Shown here: piece after piece, positions 50,423 through 56,555 of the stretch
How positions within the stretch are numbered: the stretch's first letter is position 1
Layout of the letters: every line of letters starts with the position of its first letter
Source of the DNA: Parvibaculum sp.
GTDB taxonomy: Bacteria > Pseudomonadota > Alphaproteobacteria > Parvibaculales > Parvibaculaceae
Length of the DNA stretch: 56,555 nt
Reading direction: 5' to 3'
Assembly: GCF_030694575.1 (NCBI RefSeq)
Contig: NZ_JAUYUS010000013.1
Span: 1 to 56,555, forward strand
Program-made: the position numbers and the translations under genes
Notes under the pieces: generated by a model
Databases searched by the model: none
Seen by the model: the letters and a program-made list of their open reading frames with translations, nothing else
What the model was told of the DNA's origin: nothing

Positions 50423-50959
50423 ATGCTTAAGAATCTTTTTGCGGCGGCGTTGTTCGCGGTGGGGCTTGCGCTTGCGCCGGTCACTCTCGCCGTTGCACCA
50501 GCTGCAGCGCAGGGTACGGCATCGGTGGCTGACCTGCAGGCTGAGGTCGAAGCGCTGATCCTTCAATACGGCGAAGACGAAGCCGCGCTCGAGGCCGGAA
50601 TCGAAGCCTATATCACCGGCTCCGCCAATCCCGAACTCGCCACGCAGGCCGTCATCAACGCGCTGACGAATCCCATGAATCCCGAGGTTCGGCGGTTGCT
50701 GACCGAGAATGGCGGGATCAAGCTTGCCGTAGGTCGCGGCCTCGGTGCGGCGATCGCCGTCATCGCGCTGACCAATCCCGATCTCGCGGCCACGCTGCTC
50801 GCGATGGTGGAAGCCTCGGGCGATGCGACGCTGATCGCAGCCGTCGCCGAGGGGCAGGAGCTCAGAACGGCTGCCATCCTGCAGGGCAGCGGCGATACAG
50901 GTGAAGGCGTCCTTGAGGGCGAAGACTCGACGTCCGAGGCGCCGGCCAGCGCCAATTAA
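50423..50959 (+). CDS. secreted hypothetical protein of the polysaccharide locus
   Basis: A 178-residue protein with a clear signal peptide (cleavage after AAA, about residue 29). The mature part is helical and Ala-rich, with repeated 'NP' turns (NPELA, NPMNPEV, NPDLA), and ends in an acidic Ser/Glu/Gly-rich tail of about 25 residues. No cysteine, lipobox or membrane segment beyond the signal is seen. I know no family. The ATG at 50423 follows GGGGAG. Placed between the OPX protein and the barrel, it may be a periplasmic adaptor or secreted accessory protein. Confidence 0.75.
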   Translation: MLKNLFAAALFAVGLALAPVTLAVAPAAAQGTASVADLQAEVEALILQYGEDEAALEAGIEAYITGSANPELATQAVINALTNPMNPEVRRLLTENGGIKLAVGRGLGAAIAVIALTNPDLAATLLAMVEASGDATLIAAVAEGQELRTAAILQGSGDTGEGVLEGEDSTSEAPASAN

Positions 50960-51053
50960 ATAGAGGTTTTTCGGTGCTGCCGCTCGCCAGCGTTATGAAC
51001 GGTGGGCGGGACGGGGGTGCGGGATAGTGACTAGCTTTAGCGGGAGAATATCC

Positions 51054-52325
51054 ATGACACGTGGCGGAACACGCGTTGCATCCTTGACGGTGGGAATTTT
51101 ATTGGCTTCGGCACTCGGTGCGATGGCACAGGAGGCCGACACGGATTTGCGTGATGTGCGCGGTCAAAGTGTCATGGAGCGGGCACGGCCTGGCTACGAC
51201 GCAGCGGGCATTCGCGCCGGCGGCTTCATGGTTTATCCGAGCGCGTCGATCACCGGCGCTTACAACGACAACATCTACGCGACCCCGAACAACGAGACTG
51301 ATGATTTCATCACCACTCTCGCTGCGCGGGTGAACGTGAACTCAACCTGGAGCCGTCACGCGCTCAGCCTGCGCGGCGGTGTCTCCCAGGATATCTACGC
51401 CGACAACAGCGACGAAAACCGGTTCGACTGGGACGTCGGTGCTGGCGGGCAGATCGACATCACCTCCAGTACGGCGCTGTCGGGTTCTCTTGGTTATGCC
51501 GAGCTTCACGAAGATCGCGGCGATCCGAACTCCCCCGCGGCCGCTTCCGAGCCTGTCGAGTACAGCCTGTTCACGGCTGCGGCGGACTTGCGGCAGAAAT
51601 TCAACCGGGTCTCGGTGGGCATCGGCGGTGAATACCGCGAATACGATTATGACGATCTTACGTCGGTCGGCGGCGTCCCCATCGATCAGGATTTCCGTGA
51701 CCGTCAGGAATACTACGAGCGCGCGCGTGTCGGTTACGATGTCTCGCCGGACACGAACATCTATATCGAGGGGCAGCTCGACCAGCGCAAATACGACCAG
51801 CAGCCCCCGATTGTCGCTGTAAACCGCGATTCGGATGGCCGGCAGATCGTGGTCGGGTCGGATTTCCGCCTGACCAATCTCGCCCAGGGCGGTGTCTATA
51901 TCGGTTATCAGGAGCGCGAATACGACTCGGCAGCTTTCGGCGATACAGATGGCCTTGCCTATGGCGCCAACATCAACTGGTTCGTCACGCCGCTCACCAC
52001 CGTGGCGTTCAAGGCGGACAGCAGCGTTGAAGAAACATCGGTTCTGGGCGCATCGGGATATGACAGGCAACGCTTCGCGGTCGATGTCGACCACGAACTG
52101 CTCGTCAACCTCATCCTCCGGGGCGGTGCTTCCTACGAAAATGACGACTTCAATGACAGCACTCGCGAAGACGATATCATCGGTGCGAAGGCCGGTGTCG
52201 TCTACCTGCTCAACCGTAATCTCGATCTCGAGCTGGGGTACCGGTTCACCGACCGGGACTCCAACAACCCCGCTTTCGATTACACGCGGAATATGGTGGG
52301 CTTGACGCTTACGGGTAAGCTCTGA
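51054..52325 (+). CDS. outer-membrane beta-barrel protein (putative beta-barrel porin 2 type)
   Basis: A 423-residue protein with a signal peptide (cleavage after AMA, about residue 26) and many alternating amphipathic strands with girdle aromatics; it resembles the BBP2 barrel family found in polysaccharide loci. Segments such as 'FMVYPSASITGAYNDNIYAT' near the N-terminus and a C-terminal strand 'NMVGLTLTGKL' fit. The ATG at 51054 behind GGGA is preferred to the GTG at 51027. It could be the outer-membrane pore for the polymer, working with the short OPX protein. Confidence 0.8.
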   Translation: MTRGGTRVASLTVGILLASALGAMAQEADTDLRDVRGQSVMERARPGYDAAGIRAGGFMVYPSASITGAYNDNIYATPNNETDDFITTLAARVNVNSTWSRHALSLRGGVSQDIYADNSDENRFDWDVGAGGQIDITSSTALSGSLGYAELHEDRGDPNSPAAASEPVEYSLFTAAADLRQKFNRVSVGIGGEYREYDYDDLTSVGGVPIDQDFRDRQEYYERARVGYDVSPDTNIYIEGQLDQRKYDQQPPIVAVNRDSDGRQIVVGSDFRLTNLAQGGVYIGYQEREYDSAAFGDTDGLAYGANINWFVTPLTTVAFKADSSVEETSVLGASGYDRQRFAVDVDHELLVNLILRGGASYENDDFNDSTREDDIIGAKAGVVYLLNRNLDLELGYRFTDRDSNNPAFDYTRNMVGLTLTGKL

Positions 52326-52485
52326 CCATTTCAATGGGTCGAGTACGAAATTAGGGGCAGGCAGGGCAGAAGCCTTTGCCTGCCCTACTTCGTTTCCGGG
52401 GACGACAGCAATTCAGTGAACTGTGGCGATCCCCGCGGTTGTGTATAGTGCGCCACGTGAGGCACGCACGGATGGGATATCGACG

Positions 52486-54741
52486 ATGAATGCTCCGATA
52501 AAGGGTTCAACTTCTGCGCCGAAGGGGTCTCCCTATGGTTCGGTCGAGACGCCGGAGGAATCTTTTCTTGAACTCGACCTTCGTGCCATTTACCGGGCCA
52601 TGCGAAAGCGTTTGGGGGTAATCGTCGGAATTGCCTTCGGAGTAACCGCGCTCGTTATGGTGGTGGTTTTCCAGATGACGCCCCTCTATACGGGCGAGGC
52701 ATTGGTTCTGCTCGATCGCCAGAAGACCCAGGTCGTCGATATGAGGGCCGTCATGTCGGGGCTGTCGCCGGACTCCGCGGCCGTGGACAGCGAAGTCGAA
52801 ATACTTCGCTCACGCGCCTTGGCAGCTCGCGTCATCGAGAAGCTCAATCTCACCCAGGATCCGGAGTTCAACCCGGCGCTTCGGACGGAATCTGTCCTTC
52901 GCTGGATAGATCCGAGGGTCTGGATCAAGTTTGCCCTTGAAGATCCGGCTCCCCAGTCGGAAGAAATGCGGCAGCGGTCCGAACTCAACGCAGTCATCAG
53001 TGCCTTTCAGGCGCGTACATCGATCAGCCGGCGCGGTTTGACCTTTGTCATCATGATCGGGTTCGATTCCGCGAACCCGGAGAAGGCAGCCCTGATCGCA
53101 AATGCGATTGCCGATACTTACATCCTCGATCAGCTTGAGGCGAAGTTCGATGCCACCCGGCAGGCAAACGAATGGCTGTCACGCCGGCTCACGGAATTGC
53201 GCGAACAGGTACGCGATTCCGAAAGAGCTGTGGAAATCTATCGCTCGGAAAACGGGCTTGAATCTGCATCCGGCATGACGGTTAGCGAGCAGCAGCTTTC
53301 GGAACTGAACGCACAGCTTATTCTGGCGCGTGCCGATTTGGCGGAGGCCCGCGCGAAATACGCCCGAGCCCAGCAAATGAGGAGCACCGGCGGGAGCATC
53401 GAGAGCGTGACCGCTGTTCTTCAGTCCCAGACGATCTCACAGCTTCGCCAGAAGCAGGCCGAACTGGCCCGGGAGCTTGCCAACCTTTCTACAAAGTACG
53501 GCCCGCGCCACCCCGAAATCGTCAATGCGGAAGCGCAGCGCCGGGATATCGCGCTTCAGATCGACGCCGAAGTAGGCCGCATCATGGGGAGCATCCAGAA
53601 CGATGTTTCGGTGGCGGAGACACGTGTGGAAGCACTTGAGCACAGTCTTGCCGAGATAAGAGGTGAGACAGGTATTGGAGGGCAGGCCGAGGTGCAACTT
53701 CGGGAACTGGAGCGCGAGGCCTCTGCCAACCGCGCCGTTTATGAGAGCTTTCTGAACCGGTTCAAGGAAACCTCGCAGCAGGAAGACCTGCAGACTCCGG
53801 ATAGTCGCGTGATTTCGGCCGCCACCGTGCCGCTCGTTCCGTCCTATCCGAGGAAAGCCTTTATTGGCGCCGTCACCGCCGTGCTGGCCTTGATGCTGGG
53901 AGCGGGCATTGCACTTCTTCTGGAGCAGCTCGATAACGGCATTCAAACTGCTCGCGATGTCGAGCAGGAGCTCGGCTTGCCGCATCTTGTATCGCTTCCA
54001 ATGGCTCCTTCGGAAAAAGGAGCCGATGGGAAGGTAATGCCGCCGCAAGAGTATTTGCTGGCAAAGCCGCTTTCCGCGTTCTCGGAGTCATTGAGAAGCC
54101 TGCGTAGCGCCCTCCAGCTTTCGAATGTCGACAATCCTCCAAAAGTGATCCTGTTCACTTCCGCTCTGCCCAGCGAAGGCAAGACGACGACATCGGTAAG
54201 TTTTGCACGCGCGGCGGCTGCATCCGGCCTCAAGGTGGTTCTGGTCGATTGCGATCTGCGCCATCCATCTGTCCACAGGGTTTTCGGTATCGCGCGCCCC
54301 GAAGCGGGGTTGGTCGAACTGCTGGCGGAGCGCCTTGAGCTGGGTTCAGTTCTGATAAAAGATCCCAAGTCCGAGCTTGATGTCGTCCCGATTGCTTCCG
54401 GCACAGCAAATCCGCCGGACGTGCTTGGATCCGCGCAGATGAAGCTCTTCCTGAGCCGGCTGAAAGATGCCTACGATCTGGTCGTACTCGACAGTGCGCC
54501 AATCATGCCGGTTTCGGATTCCAGGGTTTTGTCCAAGCTTGCGGACGAGACGGTCTTCGTCGTTCGGTGGAACGAGACGCCACGCGACGCAGCCATCAGT
54601 GCGATCAAGGAATTGAGATTGTACGATGCCAGCATCGCAGGTGTCGTACTCTCGGTCGTGAATACCGCGAAGCAGGCGAAGTACGGCTACGGCGACGGCG
54701 GGTACTACTACGGGAAATACAGCCGGTACTATGTCAACTGA
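52486..54741 (+). CDS. Wzc-like polysaccharide co-polymerase and BY-kinase
   Basis: A 751-residue inner-membrane protein. An N-terminal Wzz domain (membrane helix about 44-63), a long periplasmic coiled coil (about 215-430), a second helix (about 458-478) and a cytosolic tyrosine-kinase domain follow in order. Walker A SALPSEGKTTT is at 559-569, Walker A' 'VVLVDCDLR' at 584-592 and Walker B in 'YDLVVLDSAP'. The C-terminus carries a tyrosine cluster (YGYGDGGYYYGKYSRYYV) for autophosphorylation. It controls chain length and export. The start at 52486 is preferred over a GTG at 52423. Its end overlaps the next gene by 11 bases. Confidence 0.92.
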   Translation: MNAPIKGSTSAPKGSPYGSVETPEESFLELDLRAIYRAMRKRLGVIVGIAFGVTALVMVVVFQMTPLYTGEALVLLDRQKTQVVDMRAVMSGLSPDSAAVDSEVEILRSRALAARVIEKLNLTQDPEFNPALRTESVLRWIDPRVWIKFALEDPAPQSEEMRQRSELNAVISAFQARTSISRRGLTFVIMIGFDSANPEKAALIANAIADTYILDQLEAKFDATRQANEWLSRRLTELREQVRDSERAVEIYRSENGLESASGMTVSEQQLSELNAQLILARADLAEARAKYARAQQMRSTGGSIESVTAVLQSQTISQLRQKQAELARELANLSTKYGPRHPEIVNAEAQRRDIALQIDAEVGRIMGSIQNDVSVAETRVEALEHSLAEIRGETGIGGQAEVQLRELEREASANRAVYESFLNRFKETSQQEDLQTPDSRVISAATVPLVPSYPRKAFIGAVTAVLALMLGAGIALLLEQLDNGIQTARDVEQELGLPHLVSLPMAPSEKGADGKVMPPQEYLLAKPLSAFSESLRSLRSALQLSNVDNPPKVILFTSALPSEGKTTTSVSFARAAAASGLKVVLVDCDLRHPSVHRVFGIARPEAGLVELLAERLELGSVLIKDPKSELDVVPIASGTANPPDVLGSAQMKLFLSRLKDAYDLVVLDSAPIMPVSDSRVLSKLADETVFVVRWNETPRDAAISAIKELRLYDASIAGVVLSVVNTAKQAKYGYGDGGYYYGKYSRYYVN

Positions 54742-55495
54742 CTATCGGCGCACCGGGCTGCATCAATGGCATGTCCGGGGCATATTGCTTTTGTGCTGTT
54801 TATTGGCCGTAGCGCTGCTGACGCTCACGTTTCCGCGCATGGTTTCATATGCGGCGATCGCACCTGCCGCAAAGGTCGCGGCAGCGCTTGATCTCGGGTT
54901 TCCCGTCGCTCGTGAGGATATCGTTGCGGCGGAAAACGCATATACAGAAGCGCTGGCCTGGTCGCCTCGTGACGCGCGAATTTTGTACGGCCATGCGCGC
55001 ATTGCCCGGCGGCTCGCGTATTACGCCGAAAGGCAGCCGGAGGGGGCCGGGCAGGCCTCCTTGGGGAGTGCTGATTTTTACCGGCAAAAGGCTATTCAAA
55101 GTCTGCGCGATGCGGCTGCGGCCGCCCCCGCCAACGGTACTGTGTGGGCACTGCTGGCTCGCACCGAGCTTGACCGGGGCGCCGTGCCTCGGGACGTCAC
55201 GGGACTGCTGAATGTCGCTCGGCTAACCGCCCCCAGCAGGGCGTCGGCGCTCCTGCTTCAGCATGGCATTTCCATGCGGCACTGGCGCGAGATACCTGAC
55301 GAAACAAGAAACCATGCGTTAGCCAATACTCATTTGCTATGGGCGAAACCCGATCTGAGGCCCGTACTTATCGAATCCTATCTCGCCGGCGGACTTGAGG
55401 CGCGCAGCGCGTTTCGCTCCGACATGAAACTGAGACCGGGCGGCCTCGAGCAGTTCGACAGGCAGTTGTCGACATCTCTGAGAAGGCGCAGGTAG
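54731..55495 (+). CDS. membrane-anchored helical-repeat protein of the polysaccharide locus
   Basis: A 254-residue protein with one N-terminal membrane helix (about residues 17-36) and a mostly helical periplasmic part that looks TPR-like ('AENAYTEALAWSPRDARILYGHARIARRLAYY', 'AAPANGTVWALLARTELDRG'). It overlaps the Wzc-like gene by 11 bases, so synthesis is probably coupled. TPR-type partners are common in polysaccharide export; the specific role is unknown. Confidence 0.7.
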   Translation: MSTDYRRTGLHQWHVRGILLLCCLLAVALLTLTFPRMVSYAAIAPAAKVAAALDLGFPVAREDIVAAENAYTEALAWSPRDARILYGHARIARRLAYYAERQPEGAGQASLGSADFYRQKAIQSLRDAAAAAPANGTVWALLARTELDRGAVPRDVTGLLNVARLTAPSRASALLLQHGISMRHWREIPDETRNHALANTHLLWAKPDLRPVLIESYLAGGLEARSAFRSDMKLRPGGLEQFDRQLSTSLRRRR

Positions 55496-55538
55496 CTTTC
55501 CTGGATGGCGGCGAGTGACGTGGCTATTTCGAATAACC

Positions 55539-56555
55539 CTATTCCGGGCCAGTACTTTTCTTCCGTGTCGGCCGGCTCGTATAGGCCGCACCGTCATTCT
55601 CCGGCCGTCCACGGACGGACTGGGCGACAGCCACTCCCATGATGAATGCATAGAAAATGGCGACTGCGGGAATCTGCAGACTGAAGTCGACGAGTGCATG
55701 CACGCCGACAAGGATGGTTGCCGCGACACCTAACGCCGGATAGGCGCGGCTGCGGCGGCGTCTTTGCACGCCTCCGAAACAGATCAAGGCAAGACCAAGA
55801 ACCGACAACGTGAGGGCTGCGGCGCCGGGGAGGCCAAGTTCGAGAGCATTCTCGAGGTATGTGTTATGCGCCTTCTGCCAAAGGGTGAAGATATCGGGGT
55901 CACCGCCTCTGTAAGCTTCGATCGCATCGCTATAGGTCCCATATCCGGTACCGACTAGAGGCGCCGTTTTTATGGCTTCGATCGTCGTTACAAAAATGGA
56001 CGACCGCAGATTATTCTCGATCGAAAGACCCTGACGATCGACCCGTTCCAGAAAATTTCCGCCGCCCAAAACGAGTGCTATGCCGACGGGCAGTAGAATG
56101 AGCAGGGGAATATATCGATAGGCCGCGCCTCGTTTTGCAGCCGACCGTGTCTGAAGAAACGCCAGTGCCGCTAGCGCGACGAGAGAGGCGGCGATGCCGC
56201 CCCGGGAAGTTGTGAGGAAAAGTGCAAGAGAAGCCGTCACGAAAGCGGCCGACACCCAACGCGCATGCAGGGTGACCATTTCAATGACCAATACAATTTT
56301 TTGACCGAAGGGCCGGCTTATCGTGAAGATATGCTGTACGCGGTCGAGAAAGACAGAAGCGCTGCATAGCAGGGCAAGGCCTGCAAATGTCGCGAAGGAG
56401 TTGCGGTTTACGAAAGTCGATGTAAGCGAGTCCGCTCGCCGGGTGAGAAAGTAGGTGGATATCCACGCCCCATCGATGAAAAAGCCGACAAGGCCGTACA
56501 GGCAGTAGGCGCCACCGATGGCAATCGCCGCGTAGCGGGCCAGACGCGCGCGGGC
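55539..56555 (-). CDS. O-antigen ligase / polymerase-type membrane protein (partial at window end)
   Basis: The frame stays open from the stop at 55539 to the window edge, giving 338 residues without the N-terminus. It has at least six hydrophobic segments, the 'STFVNRNSFATFAGLALL' motif typical of the family, and 'GTGYGTYSDAIEAYR ... WQKAHNTYLENALELGLPG' with the conserved His of the periplasmic loop. It may ligate O-antigen to lipid A or polymerise the exported polymer. The gene is read against the upstream genes of the locus. Internal TTG/ATG codons near 56291 are not the true start. Confidence 0.88.
   Translation of the reverse strand, partial: ARARLARYAAIAIGGAYCLYGLVGFFIDGAWISTYFLTRRADSLTSTFVNRNSFATFAGLALLCSASVFLDRVQHIFTISRPFGQKIVLVIEMVTLHARWVSAAFVTASLALFLTTSRGGIAASLVALAALAFLQTRSAAKRGAAYRYIPLLILLPVGIALVLGGGNFLERVDRQGLSIENNLRSSIFVTTIEAIKTAPLVGTGYGTYSDAIEAYRGGDPDIFTLWQKAHNTYLENALELGLPGAAALTLSVLGLALICFGGVQRRRRSRAYPALGVAATILVGVHALVDFSLQIPAVAIFYAFIMGVAVAQSVRGRPENDGAAYTSRPTRKKSTGPE

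Overview
The window looks like a contiguous piece of a GC-rich alphaproteobacterial chromosome. Pointers are an ECF11 RpoE-ChrR pair with TGATCC promoters, an alphaproteobacterial-type Zur box, Cox11/CtaG, short ATGA gene overlaps and strong GC bias at third codon positions. A Parvibaculum- or Hyphomicrobiales-like organism would fit, but genus is inference. No tRNA, rRNA, CRISPR array, transposase or phage module was recognised. One roughly 1-kb AT-richer islet (about 1650-2640) stands out as probably acquired.

Layout. 1-3.4 kb: an aldehyde dehydrogenase, an orphan AT-rich gene between two look-alike terminators, a palindromic intergenic repeat and a DUF2834 membrane protein. 3.4-8.7 kb (minus strand): an exported protein, an MFS transporter, and a ppk2 - MgtC/DUF4010 - rlmJ operon. 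8.8-10.9 kb: a ZnuD-like TonB receptor behind a Zur box. 11-14.8 kb: chrR-rpoE diverging from an FAD oxidoreductase-DUF1365 operon, with a TGATCC-N18-TA promoter on each side. 14.8-21.2 kb: a GGDEF-EAL protein, paired acyl-CoA dehydrogenases, a SemiSWEET and a zinc alcohol dehydrogenase behind a perfect inverted repeat. 21.2-26.8 kb (minus): GST, lipoprotein, YqjE/YqjD-like membrane proteins, cardiolipin synthase and a second TonB receptor. 27-29.4 kb: an isolated ctaG, a rhomboid protease and an aldose epimerase.

29.5-39.5 kb is the best-resolved system: a guanidine assimilation operon. A sigma-54 promoter is followed by a guanidine-I (ykkC) riboswitch and a hairpin that would mask the first Shine-Dalgarno sequence. 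Then come a three-gene ABC importer, two DUF1989 proteins (carboxyguanidine deiminase subunits), a biotin-dependent carboxylase usually annotated as urea carboxylase, and allophanate hydrolase. Together they would import guanidine, carboxylate it, deiminate carboxyguanidine to allophanate and split that to ammonia and CO2, under joint control of nitrogen status and guanidine.

39.5-48.2 kb carries surface-sugar and envelope genes: gmhB, hldE, gmhA and kdsD (heptose and Kdo precursors), a CPBP protease, an M50 site-2 protease with CBS domains behind a triple Pho-box-like repeat, and a DUF1800-DUF1501 pair. 48.4-56.5 kb is an exopolysaccharide export locus: a PPP-type phosphatase, a short OPX (Wza-like) lipoprotein, a secreted orphan protein, an outer-membrane beta-barrel, a Wzc-like BY-kinase, a membrane-anchored helical protein and an O-antigen-ligase-type protein cut by the window end. 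The short OPX plus separate barrel suggests a secretion route in which the barrel, not the OPX protein, crosses the outer membrane.
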